Of a stretch of DNA of 41,622 nucleotides, positions 1-9,412 are shown in pieces. Each line of letters begins with the position of its first letter. Position 1 is the first letter of the stretch. Both the position numbers and the translations under genes were made by a program. Source of the DNA: Rhizaria sp. SCN 62-66 (lineage: Eukaryota > Rhizaria, unplaced); NCBI GenBank assembly GCA_001724265.1, contig MEDY01000277.1:1-41622 (forward strand). The letters are read 5' to 3'. The notes beneath the pieces are model-generated. The model ran no database searches and was not told where the DNA came from. It saw only the letters and a program-made list of their open reading frames with translations.

Positions 1-1
1 G

Positions 2-3000
2 GGTCGCGGCGGCCGCGGTGGACACGGCAGCTACAGCGCGGCCAACACGCGCGTGTTCGCAGAGCACGAGCTGGGCGAGCTACACAGCGCCGAGGTCCGC
101 TGGGACCCGCTCGGCCAGGCCAAGAAGCGCCGCGCGGCCGCCGTCGCCGCCGCCGCCGCCGCGAAGCTGGTCGCCCAGACTGACGACTCGGCGGCAGCCG
201 CGGTGCTGGAGCTGACAGCGGCCGAAGTCGAGGCCGCCGAGGTGGAGGCGATGGGCGAGATCGTGCGTGACCTTGTGCTGCTGCTGAACAAGCTCGCGCG
301 GGGCAACTTCGACTCGCTGGCGCCGCAGACGCTGGCCGTGGCGAGCCGCATCCGCTCGCTGCGCTGTCTGCGCGGCGTCGTGCGCGTGCTTTTCGAGAAG
401 GCCATCGCCGAGCAGGCCTTCTCGGATCTTTACGCGAAGCTCTGCGCATACCTAAACACGCACTCGGACGGCGTTGTGAATGCTGCCGACGCGAGCGCGA
501 ACGCAAGCGGAAGCCTTGCCAGCAACACAAGCGGCAGCAGCGGCAGCAGCAGCAGTACCAGTACCACGACCTCGCCGACGATCACATCGTCCAACTCCGC
601 GAACGGCAAGAGCGCTGCGAGTCCGCACCGCATCGCGTGCTACGATGACACGGATGGCATGGACCGCCTTATTGCCCGCGCGCGCGCCCGCGGCTCGCGC
701 CGGACGCCGAACCCGCCGCCGCCGCTGACATTCCTGCGCTGCCTGCTGGACGAGACATACAAGCAGCTCGTCGGCGAGCCCACCAGTACGCTGCCCGCGG
801 GCGTGCCGCTGGCTTTCGCACCGCCCGCCGACGGCGAGAGCGCCGAGGAACAGGCCGACCGCCTGCGCAAACGCGTGCGCGGCGCGATCCAGTTCGTCGG
901 CGCGCTCTTCAAGCACGAGCTCGTGCCCGCGCACGTCATCTACTTCTGCGCCAACATGCTCCTCACAGATCCCCACGCTCAGCAGCAGCAACACGGTCAC
1001 AGCGGCGACAGCAGCGCCTCTGCGCTGCCCGCGCTCCCTGTCGCTACTGCGACCGTGAGCGCCGGCGCCGCCGCCCGCCGCGCGGCCGCGCGCCAGGAGG
1101 AGATCGGCCAGGCCGTGACGCTACTGACCACGGTCGGCCCCGCGCTCGACGCCGCCGTCGCCAAGGCCTCGGCCAAGCGCTCCGCGCGCGCCGCCTCGCG
1201 CGCCGCCTCGCGCATCGGCTCGCCCGCGCTGCGCCCCGGCGCCGCCAGCGCCGCAGCCCACGGCCACCTTGCCGGCGCCGCGCACCAGGGCGTCTCGGCG
1301 GGCCGCTACGGCGGCGGCTTCGTGGCTGCCGGTGCCGGTGCCGCTGCGAAGAGTGGCAATGGCAACGGCAACGGCGCCGTGGTCGGCGAGGGCGTGCTGA
1401 TCCTCCCGGGCTCTTTTGATGCGGGCAACGCGAACGGCGCGGCCAACGGTAGAAGCAGCAACGCCGTGCGTGTGGCTGCGACCCAGCAACAGCAGCAGCA
1501 GCAGCAGCAGCAGCAAGGCGGCCGGTCCCCAGTGACGGCGATTGCGGGCACCCTACCCCAGTCGGCCACGCTGGGTGCTAGCAACGCGACCGGCAACGGC
1601 CAGTTGGCGGGCCCTATTGTGCCCGCCGGCGTCCTGGCGAGCAGCGCCTCGCTCCCTAACGGCAACGGCAACGGCAACGGTGGCGTCATGAGTCCGGCGA
1701 GCCCGCACAACGCCAGCAACAGCGCCAACACGAGCCTGCGCGCAGGCGCGGGCGCGGGCGCGGCCGCGGGCGTGGCCGCGAGCGACGACGACGATGACGA
1801 CGCCGCCGCCTCGGCCGCGGCCGCCGCCATCGCCATCGCCATCGCCTCGGCGTCGCCCACTGCTGCGGGCGCGGGCGGCGCACTGGTCAACAGCAACAGC
1901 GGGTCCTCCTTCTTCCTCTCCGCCCGCACCCCCGCGGCCGCCACCGCCAGCGCCAACTACAACGGCGCGGCTGCGAACAACGTCAGCGCGAGCGCGAGCG
2001 TCGCGGACAGCGACAACGCGCACTACCTGCTGCCGCTGCCGGGCCTGCCCGGGCTGCCGACGCTGCCCGCCAGTGCCGCGGGCGGCGCGGTGTTCCCGTT
2101 GCCGCTGCCGCTCTCGTCGCCGCCGCGCGCGGACCACGGCGGCGTGCACAGCCCGCTCACCGGCGTCGCCGCTGCGGTCGGCGGAGTGGGCGTGGAGCTC
2201 TACGGCGCCGGCGCGGAGCTGTCCCCTGGGCTGTCGCCGCTGCTGGCGCCGCTGGAGGACCTCACGCCGTCGCCGCTTGTGCGCGCCTTTACCAGCAAGG
2301 CCGCCGGCGGCGAGCGGCCCGCTTTCGCCTCGCACCTCTCGCTCTCGGGCGAAGCCTCGCACTTGACCGATGGCTCCGCAGCAACGACCGCTGCGGCCGC
2401 GGTCTCCGTCGCCGCCGCCGCAGCGGCCCAGAATGCCGGTGGCGACGGACTGGGCTCGCTCTCCCTTTCGAACCAGAACACTGTAGCCAGCAACGCAAGC
2501 GTGCTCAGCAGTCTGAGCGGCGGCAGCTTCGGCCTCAGCTCTGGCGCGACAGCGACTGCGGCTGGGGAAATCCAGGGCATGGTCATGCCCGTGTCGGTGG
2601 GCTCGCTGCCCCCGAACACGCTGACGCCGTCGCCGTCGCTGGTGCTCGCGTCCCCGTCGGCGCTGCTGCACGCGCCGTCGTTGGGCCAGCCCTCGGCATC
2701 GTTTATCTCCTCGCTCGCGTCGCTGTCTTCGCCGGCCTCACCTAGCACCAACACGGCTGATCCGCTTGCGGGCGCCGCCGCCGACGCGCAGCCGGGTGCG
2801 TTCCCCGCCGCGGCGGGCGCGCACGGCGGCGCCGTCGGCACGGTCACGACCAAGCGGCTGCGCGGCGCCACGCTTGAGCAGATCGCCGACAGCATCGACG
2901 AGCTCTACAGCAAGCTCGAGTCCCTCAGCAACCCCCCGGCCAGCTCCGCCCCGGCCCCAGCCCCGGCTGCGGCTGCGGCTGCGGCCTCGAGTGGTAGCAC

Positions 3001-4579
3001 GATGACTGTGGTCTCCTCCAAGCTCCGCTTTGACATTAAGGACCTCCTCGCGTCGCGCAAGAGCGCCTGGCGCAACAGCGTGAACAACGTCAACAACAAC
3101 GGCATTGGCGCTGGCAACAAGCGCGCCGGCGGCGCGGCTGCGGCGAACGATGGACCCATCCAGTACGGTTCGAAGCTTCCAGGCAGCGCGCGCAACACCG
3201 CGACTGCTAATTTCAGCTCGAGTAGTTCGAGTAGCTCTAGTGCGAGCTCCAGCTCGATGTTGTTCGGCAACCAAGACGTGCGCAGCGGCGTCCCCAAAAT
3301 CACGAGCTCGACCGCGACGCAGGCTAAGAGCGCTGCGACTGCGGATGCCTCGTCGGCGTCGTCCTTCGTCAAGAGCGTGGGCCCGATCGTGGACGATGAC
3401 GGGTTTACGCTCGTCACGGGCAACAGTGGCCGCGGCCGCAAGGGTGCGTCAAGCGCAGCCACGGTCTCGCCCAGCAAGGCCGGCGGCGGCGGCGCGGGCG
3501 CTAGAGCGAAGGACGGCAAGGGCAGGAGCGAGAGAGGCAAGGCCTCCACCGCCGCCACCGCCGCCGCCACCGCGGGTGCTGTTGCGAGTAGCAAAAACAG
3601 CCCCGGCGCTGTCTCCGCCGCGGACCCCGAAAGTAGTGCGGTTGTTGCAGCTGATTCCACTGCGGACAACACTGCTGCCGCGGCGTCCGCGCCCGCCGCG
3701 CTGCCCGTCATCGTGACCATCGCGGCCGCCGACGCGTGGCTGCTGTCTTCCCCATCCGGCGCCGACGCGAGCGCCGCGGCCGCCTTCCCCGGCCCGTCGG
3801 ACGCGCTGGTGTGTTCCGCCGAGGCTGCGGCCGTGGAGCTGCTGGTCGAGACGCAGGACCTTGCCACCTTCGCGCGCACCGTCGCGGCCATCGCCGCCGC
3901 CGCGGTCGCCGAGGCCGAGGCCGAGTGCGGGGCTGACGATGAGGAAGGCCCCGAGGCCGGCGCCGCGGTCGTGGCCGACGCCGTCGCAGTGGCTGTGGGC
4001 TCCGTCTCCCGCGCCGTGGCCGCCGCGCTGCTCTCAACCGCGCTGAACCAGTGCGGCGTCGACGCGGCCGCCGCGCTCGCCGCCGCCGTGCTCGCCGCCG
4101 CCGCGCTCACGCAGGCCGTCGCCGCTGCCACAACCGCCGTGGGCAGCCTCAGCAGCGCGTATGGTGGCGTCGGCGCGGTCGCCGCGGCGGGCGCGGCGGG
4201 CGGCGTATGTGACGTGCTGCTGCTGCTCGACGACATCGCCATGGAGGCGCCGCATGCACCCGCCGCCGTCGCGCGCCTGCTCACGGTCCTCGCGGGCGCC
4301 GCGGCCGAGGGTGGTGAGGCGGACGCCGAGGCTGTGGCAGCTGCGGCGGCCGCGCTGGCCGGCGCGTTTGCCGCGAGCGCGCTGACGGCCGCGCTGACCG
4401 TCGCTGCGGGCGACCTCGACGCCGCGCTGGCCGCGATCACCGCTGGCGCTGACGGCGCTGCTGTGGCTACGTGGCTCGAGGACAAGGAGGACTGGGAGGT
4501 CGAGGCGATGAAGCTCTCGGTCAAGCGTGCTCTCAAGGCTGTCGCTGACGCCCTGGCTGCTGCGAACACCAGCGCGTAA
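2..4579 (+). CDS. EIF4G: eIF4G-type translation initiation factor, 5'-truncated by the window
   Basis: Scaffold of the cap-binding complex; the MIF4G domain normally binds eIF4A. The frame is open from base 2, starting with an RGG-rich stretch (GRGGRGG), so the true start lies upstream; the GTG at 53 is not a start. MIF4G landmarks appear in order: VRDLVLLLNKL (about nt 260-292), GVVRVLFEKAIAEQAFSDLYAKLC (about 380-450), IQFVGALFKHELVPAHVI (about 890-945), IGQAVTLLTTVGPALD (about 1104-1150), then, after roughly 560 residues of Ala/Gly/Ser/Asn/Gln-rich sequence, IDELYSKLESL (about 2896-2928) and VVSSKLRFDIKDLLASRKSAW (about 3007-3069), which matches the last MIF4G helix. DDDGFTLV lies at about 3394. 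The Ala-rich C-terminal helical region (about 3715-4576, with VCDVLLLLDDIAMEAP) resembles a diverged MA3 domain. No intron is seen; the stop is TAA. The family call is firm for MIF4G and tentative for MA3. Confidence 0.8.
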   Translation, partial: GRGGRGGHGSYSAANTRVFAEHELGELHSAEVRWDPLGQAKKRRAAAVAAAAAAKLVAQTDDSAAAAVLELTAAEVEAAEVEAMGEIVRDLVLLLNKLARGNFDSLAPQTLAVASRIRSLRCLRGVVRVLFEKAIAEQAFSDLYAKLCAYLNTHSDGVVNAADASANASGSLASNTSGSSGSSSSTSTTTSPTITSSNSANGKSAASPHRIACYDDTDGMDRLIARARARGSRRTPNPPPPLTFLRCLLDETYKQLVGEPTSTLPAGVPLAFAPPADGESAEEQADRLRKRVRGAIQFVGALFKHELVPAHVIYFCANMLLTDPHAQQQQHGHSGDSSASALPALPVATATVSAGAAARRAAARQEEIGQAVTLLTTVGPALDAAVAKASAKRSARAASRAASRIGSPALRPGAASAAAHGHLAGAAHQGVSAGRYGGGFVAAGAGAAAKSGNGNGNGAVVGEGVLILPGSFDAGNANGAANGRSSNAVRVAATQQQQQQQQQQQGGRSPVTAIAGTLPQSATLGASNATGNGQLAGPIVPAGVLASSASLPNGNGNGNGGVMSPASPHNASNSANTSLRAGAGAGAAAGVAASDDDDDDAAASAAAAAIAIAIASASPTAAGAGGALVNSNSGSSFFLSARTPAAATASANYNGAAANNVSASASVADSDNAHYLLPLPGLPGLPTLPASAAGGAVFPLPLPLSSPPRADHGGVHSPLTGVAAAVGGVGVELYGAGAELSPGLSPLLAPLEDLTPSPLVRAFTSKAAGGERPAFASHLSLSGEASHLTDGSAATTAAAAVSVAAAAAAQNAGGDGLGSLSLSNQNTVASNASVLSSLSGGSFGLSSGATATAAGEIQGMVMPVSVGSLPPNTLTPSPSLVLASPSALLHAPSLGQPSASFISSLASLSSPASPSTNTADPLAGAAADAQPGAFPAAAGAHGGAVGTVTTKRLRGATLEQIADSIDELYSKLESLSNPPASSAPAPAPAAAAAAASSGSTMTVVSSKLRFDIKDLLASRKSAWRNSVNNVNNNGIGAGNKRAGGAAAANDGPIQYGSKLPGSARNTATANFSSSSSSSSSASSSSMLFGNQDVRSGVPKITSSTATQAKSAATADASSASSFVKSVGPIVDDDGFTLVTGNSGRGRKGASSAATVSPSKAGGGGAGARAKDGKGRSERGKASTAATAAATAGAVASSKNSPGAVSAADPESSAVVAADSTADNTAAAASAPAALPVIVTIAAADAWLLSSPSGADASAAAAFPGPSDALVCSAEAAAVELLVETQDLATFARTVAAIAAAAVAEAEAECGADDEEGPEAGAAVVADAVAVAVGSVSRAVAAALLSTALNQCGVDAAAALAAAVLAAAALTQAVAAATTAVGSLSSAYGGVGAVAAAGAAGGVCDVLLLLDDIAMEAPHAPAAVARLLTVLAGAAAEGGEADAEAVAAAAAALAGAFAASALTAALTVAAGDLDAALAAITAGADGAAVATWLEDKEDWEVEAMKLSVKRALKAVADALAAANTSA
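1180..2865 (+). other. Low-complexity insert inside the MIF4G domain
   Basis: About 560 codons rich in Ala, Gly, Ser, Asn, Pro and Leu lie between the LLTTVGPALD helix and the IDELYSKLESL helix, which are adjacent in human eIF4G1. Tracts include Gly-Asn alternation, a polyglutamine run, an Asp run and repeated Ala blocks. The frame stays open and no GTACG/GTATG donor paired with an acceptor was noticed, so it is probably translated as a disordered loop. Confidence 0.65.
1484..1516 (+). repeat. CAG/CAA repeat coding 11 glutamines
   Basis: Eleven consecutive Gln codons, mostly CAG with CAA near both ends, within the insert of the eIF4G-like gene. Such triplet tracts are typically length-variable. 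Confidence 0.95.
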
Positions 4580-5152
4580 GCCTTGTTCGCATGCCCAAAT
4601 AGTTTATTTTAGTGGTTTTGTTTCCATGTCTGTTATTGGTCTGTACTAATTATACGTATTATTGAAATGAAAAGTGATAGCTTATTGATATTGTATTGAA
4701 AAAATACGCTTTGTGTTGAACAAATTTGGTTTTATGGCCCAAAGCTGCCAAAACGCAGTCCTTCGTTTGTGGCACCAGGCGACGCGGCCGCGTCGGTCAA
4801 TTGCACGCGCTTTTAGAACCCACTTCTCTCCTATAAAAATCCGTTAATATCGATCTACTCACTTTATTCGTTATCTATTGAATCTCTTGTCTCTGCTCAT
4901 TAAATGACAATTTAACTCGAGATGATCATGTCCTACAAAATGTCAATTCCGTGTGACTCGCCCTGAGGTTGTTGTTCTGATGGAATGCATGGCTGTTTTC
5001 TGCCTGCCACTGAAGACAGTCGTCCCTTAATTGTCTGTGAACGATTGTTTAACATGGTGTTGTGTGTTTGCTGCGTGTATCCTTTTCTCACTTTCCTTGG
5101 TAACTCTTTCTTGCTTTGATACATGTTTTCTCCTGGTACATGCGCACAGGTC
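4580..5152. other. Intergenic, eIF4G to phosphatase (tandem)
   Basis: AT-rich spacer holding the eIF4G 3' UTR and the promoter or 5' UTR of the phosphatase gene. The only notable structure is a GC-rich 16-bp perfect palindrome at 4780-4795. The short ORFs here are not supported. Confidence 0.6.
4780..4795. repeat. 16-bp perfect palindrome CGACGCGGCCGCGTCG
   Basis: The left half CGACGCGG is the exact reverse complement of the right half CCGCGTCG, an isolated GC island in AT-rich DNA 357 bp upstream of the phosphatase ATG. It could be a dimeric transcription-factor site; function is unknown. Confidence 0.6.
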
Positions 5153-8094
5153 ATGACTGCGAAGCGCGCGCAGTCATGCATCACGCCTGCACTGAGCGTC
5201 ATCACGCTCATAGCTATCAGCATTGTCGTCACGGTATGTCCCCGTCTATATTCAATTGCATCTTGATGTTCCGGCTTCCCTTATCACGATTGTATCTTTT
5301 GTATAACTCTCGTTAAGAACGCTTGCGCCCTCTCACCTTGGTTTTCATTCCCCTTTCACGATACTATTCTTCCACGTCGGAACATTAACTCCTGACAAAT
5401 CTGCATTCATCGGATATACTTCCTTGTTTTTTTATATGGTGATATTCTCGCATCACAGCTATGGCGACAAGAAACACTATTCTACCGTTTTCTAGCTGTC
5501 CTCGGAGCCCAAGGAGTACGTCTTTCTTCCCTCCCCTCGCTCACATGATCTTCAAACTCTCGCAATGTCCGCAATCCCACCTGTCAACGTCAGTGGTGGT
5601 GCTTATTTGCATGAGCTGCGTGTCTCAATTTGCACCTTAATGCAACGTTCTTATACTGTTTGTTTTTCCACTCATCCGCTTGCTGACTCACGCTCCTCAC
5701 CCTATCACCGCCCTCGTCCCTTTGTAGGCGTTCTCGACCTTCCTTGTCGCCGTCGCAAACTACTTCCGCGCCACGGCCATCTTCGGCAAGTCTCCTAACG
5801 GCGCACTGGCGCTGCGCGCGTACATCTTCCTGTGGCCGTACATGGTGCTCTACTGCGGCATCATCTTCCTCCACCGCAATGCGCGCCAGTACGAGCCTGT
5901 GGCGTCGAAGATCTTTCCCGGGTTCTACCTCTCGGGCTGGGTCAACGACCTGCAGCACATCCGCAACGCCGGCTCCGCCCACGGCGCGCAGTTAGCCATC
6001 CTCGACCTCACGTGCGAGCTGCCGCGCATGGTCTTCCACACGCCCACAGCCGCAAACACGCTCGCGCCGGTCCAAAAGAACGACGACAATAGTAACAGCA
6101 GCCGTATGAATACCGATACGAGTGGCAGTTGCAAGACTGGGAGTCAGAAGAGTCGCTCAGGACAAAAAAATGGCGACAACACTCCGAACGGCGCTGCTGT
6201 TGCAGAGACCGACGACGAAGGCCCCGCCGACACGGTCCCGATTCTCGCCAACGCGGGAATCAACACAACTCACGCGGGCAAGAGCTCTGACGCGGACGCT
6301 GCGGCCGGCGCCGCGGACGCGCCCTTCTGGGACCGCCGGCCGGACAACAGCGCGCACGTGATCCCCCTCAAGAGCACCGACGTGACGGACCCGGCGATGT
6401 TCCGCCCGTCGCACTATCTGTGCCTGCCAACATTCGACCGGCTGTGCCCGAACCCCGAGGTGCTGCACGCGGCCGTGCTGTGGGGACTCGCGCAGCGCCA
6501 TGCGGGCCGCGATCTGGTGGTGCACTGCGCCTTCGGCCACGGGCGCTCGGCGACGGTGCTGCTGGCCGTGCTGCTGGCGGACCGGCGCGTGCGCGACGTG
6601 GCCGAGGGCGAGGCCGTGCTGCAGTCGCACCGCCCGCACGTCAAACTCACCAGCGACCAGCGCATCGTGCTCGAGTGGTGGGCCGAGCACCGGCTGCCCG
6701 CGCTGCTGGGCCGCGGCGGCCAGGGCGTCGTCGCGGCCTTCGCGGCGTTGGGGCCTGTTCCGCTCGCCGCCGCGCAGGCCATGGCCAGCAGCTACTCACA
6801 GTCTCACACTAGCACGGGCGAGGTCATCACCAAGAGCGGCAGTCACGGTCACAGCCATGGGCACGGCCACAGCAACGACGCGCGGTCGCAAGCACGCGGA
6901 CACAGCCGCAGTCGCGGTCACAACGGGCACTTGCGGTGCCACGGCGGCGACGACTTGACCCTGTGCAGCGCCGACTGCGAGCACGCGCTGGCGGAGAAGC
7001 ACGCCGATATGGCCGCCGCAGCCGCCGCAGCCGCGGTTGCGATTGCGCTGGGCGGGGGCACGCCCCAGCAGCAGCTGCTACAGCAGCAGGCGATGACCGC
7101 GGCGGCTGAGGGCACGTTGCCCGTGGTGCCGGCCACAATGCTGATGTCGGAGCCAGAGTCGCCGTCCCAGCCGCTGACGCTGTCGCTAAGTGCCGGCGAG
7201 TTCACGAAAGAGCTCGGCATGGTCTCCACCAAGCACGGCAAGACTGTTAGCGACAGTGACTCTGAGGACGGCGGCCTCAACGCCAGTCCCAGTGACGACG
7301 ACGACGATTCATGTCTGGTTCTCAACGCCACTGCGGCGACGACAGCGACGGCGTTGGCCTCCGCCACCGCGAGCGCGGGCCGCACGCGCGGCAATGGTCT
7401 CAAAACCACGACGGTCCCGACGGCATCTATCGTGCCGCAGCATCTATTGCCGCTGCCGCCGAGGTCGGGCAGCAACAGCAACCTCGCGGCCCTCGGTACC
7501 AGCGGATCTGCGACTGTTGGCGTCGACGGTGGCAGCGGCGGGATGCTGAGTCGTGGCAGCATTGTGCGCTCGCGCTCGTCTTCCTCCGCCGCCGCCATTG
7601 CGGGCCCCGCTGGCGCGAGCTCCGGCGCGGGCGCGCTCGCCAGCGGCCGCCCGCCCGCGTCCCCGGGCCTCCACGCGGCTGTGCCGTTCGCGAGCAGGCC
7701 CCCAGCGTCCCCCGGGCTCTCTTTCGCGGCGAAGCCCCCCGTGTCGCCCAGTCTGGCCCCGGCCGCGATCGGCGCGACAGCCGCGGGACTGGGCAACGTG
7801 CTCGGCGGGCTGCTAGGGCTCAACGGCGCCATCGGCGGTGCAGGCGGCGCCGGGAGCGGCGCGGGTGGCGCCAACAGCGTGACTGTGGCAGGCGGCGCGA
7901 GGACGCCGATCGGCAAGGGACGCAAGCTCGCTCCGGCTCTGACCCAGGCTAACTCGAACGCTGTGGGCGTTATCAAGACTAGCAGCAATATCAACGACAC
8001 GAGTATTCCTCGTCCGAATAACAATAGCTCTGACAACGACGCAATGTTGATGACTACTGCGATTGGGCGTCTCCGTTCGCCAAGTGTTGTCTAA
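5153..8094 (+). CDS. Membrane-anchored dual-specificity (tyrosine-type) phosphatase
   Basis: Exons 5153-5233, 5459-5515 and 5728-8094 (834 aa); introns are phase 0 with donors gtatgt and gtacgt. The N-terminus has hydrophobic segments (ALSVITLIAISIVV; FLAVLGAQGAFSTFLVAVANYF; AYIFLWPYMVLYCGIIFL). The GKSPNG and WPYMVLY region followed by IFPGFYLSGWV resembles bacterial membrane-linked DSP proteins, which supports the added exons 1-2. The phosphatase loop is HCAFGHGRS with catalytic Cys near residue 313; the Asp of LPTFDRL is the probable general acid. About 110 low-complexity residues interrupt the domain after ILDLTCELPRMVF. The long tail (from about nt 6730) is disordered: a His-rich block (SHGHSHGHGHSND), Ala and Gln runs, acidic Ser/Asp stretches and three [RK]PP[AV]SP[GS]L repeats. 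The phosphatase call is sound; the substrate (phosphotyrosine, phosphoinositide or other) is unknown. Stop TAA. Confidence 0.8.
7648..7758 (+). repeat. Three [RK]PP[AV]SP[GS]L peptide repeats
   Basis: In the phosphatase tail, RPPASPGL, RPPASPGL and KPPVSPSL recur at about 15-residue spacing. Each carries a Ser-Pro site suited to proline-directed kinases, so this may be a regulatory or docking stretch. Function is inferred only. Confidence 0.7.
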
Positions 8095-8873
8095 GCCTCA
8101 GTCGAGGTCAAAGCTTCGGTGTCTGACCCAACAACACTGTTTGGTGATCTTTTGTAGAACCATGAAACAGTCATATTTCAACCGCTTACGCGTAACACTG
8201 AAGTGTTTGATGACGTGTGTTTGCTGAATGTCATGCTGCCTACGTGGCGTTATGATGTGTGTTGGATTCGAAAAGCTCCTGAGTTTCTAAGTTCTTTTTT
8301 TCAATCATATGTTTGTAGCTGTTTGTTGTACTATGATTTCATCGTTTGCACTGCCTGCTTGGAAACAGTGTTGGACACACTATGTTTGTTTGCTGTGCAC
8401 GTATGTTTTCGTTTCTGCTTTTGCTTGATTGTTGTTGTTTTTTACTGCTGGTGTTTCACTGGACTCACGCATCAATCCTCTTAACTTCATTATCTTTACC
8501 AAAATGGTGGGTGTCTCATGGCCACGCACGTTTGGTTCCTATACTCATCTATATCGCTTCTGCGTCTCTTTATATGATATGTTTTATATAGTTCTCTTTC
8601 CTTCCTTCTTTATACCCATTACTACACCCTAATCCAGGCACCCAACTTAGTCACGCAGGATATGATGATGCTGGGTCATTTATTTTCTGTTGATTGTCAC
8701 CTACGGCATGTTTTTTTCTCTGAACCGCTTGTTGCAAGGACTTGAAACATAAGTATAACCGCATTATCGTTTATATTAACGCGTACCTCTTTTTGTCAGC
8801 AGAGTATTTACTCCGCTCGTAAACGAGCTCCTTCACTTAATAATTCCTCTCTGTTACGAGTCATGCGTAACTT

Positions 8874-8961
8874 GGTACAACGCTCACCGTGCCTTTGCTG
8901 ATAAGATGCCTGTCGACGGCACGCTGACGCGTATAGTTACTGTGTACTCGGTACAACACTC
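8874..8961 (+). repeat. Direct repeat GGTACAACRCTC, two copies
   Basis: GGTACAACGCTC at 8874-8885 and GGTACAACACTC at 8950-8961, 76 bp apart, upstream of ZMYND10. This could be a pair of protein-binding sites or chance. Confidence 0.4.
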
Positions 8962-9141
8962 CGCTCACTTCCTAGCGGCGTTTGGTGAGTGACAGTCTTT
9001 GTGTGTGGCGTCGTCGCCAACGACATGCAACTTGGCGGGGCACTAGCGACACCAGACAATACTCGAGCAAGACCTTGAAACAATGGAGATACGCGATATA
9101 TAGTATAATGTATTATCAATACACATATATTTAAAATTCAA

Positions 9142-9155
9142 GTTGCTATGGTCCT
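9142..9155 (+). promoter_or_regulatory. Possible degenerate X-box (RFX-like) site
   Basis: GTTGCTATGGTCCT matches the left half and centre of the RFX X-box palindrome (GTTGCCATGGCAAC) but not its right end. It lies about 260 bp upstream of the ZMYND10 ATG; ciliary genes of several lineages carry X-boxes. Very tentative. Confidence 0.15.
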
Positions 9156-9412
9156 GTTCAAGTCGGTTACAACTTGGTTTTGTTATGAAAAGCAGCTTGT
9201 GGTCAGCTTGGCCTGGCCTATTCCGGAACAGTTCAATTGCGAGCAGTTACTGCTGATCGGAGCAGGCCATATCTCCGCGAAAGTCCGTGATATAGCAATG
9301 TTAATTTGATTGTGGGGTTTTTTGTATGTTTTATGTCATTATCTCTTTTTATTTCTTCTCAAATCTTCTTCGCCCTGTGTATCCTATAATTCCTTTAGAG
9401 CTCTTCACCCCA

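Larger units (their letters stand above)
8095..9412. other. Intergenic, phosphatase to ZMYND10 (tandem), about 1.3 kb
   Basis: The longest gene-free stretch in the window, AT-rich. It holds a 3' UTR, a ZMYND10 promoter and little else visible: a GGTACAACRCTC direct repeat (8874-8885 and 8950-8961), a GCTCGT-aa-ACGAGC inverted repeat (8815-8828) and a partial X-box-like site (9142-9155). I found no tRNA or credible snoRNA. Confidence 0.5.

Noticed and set aside
2905-4569. 554-codon minus-strand ORF opposite the eIF4G 3' half
   Set aside because: Ala/Ser-rich mirror of an Ala-rich coding strand; no independent features.
8660-8725. Box C/D snoRNA-like ATGATGA ... CTGA arrangement
   Set aside because: There is no terminal stem and no C'/D' boxes, and such short motifs are expected by chance in AT-rich DNA.
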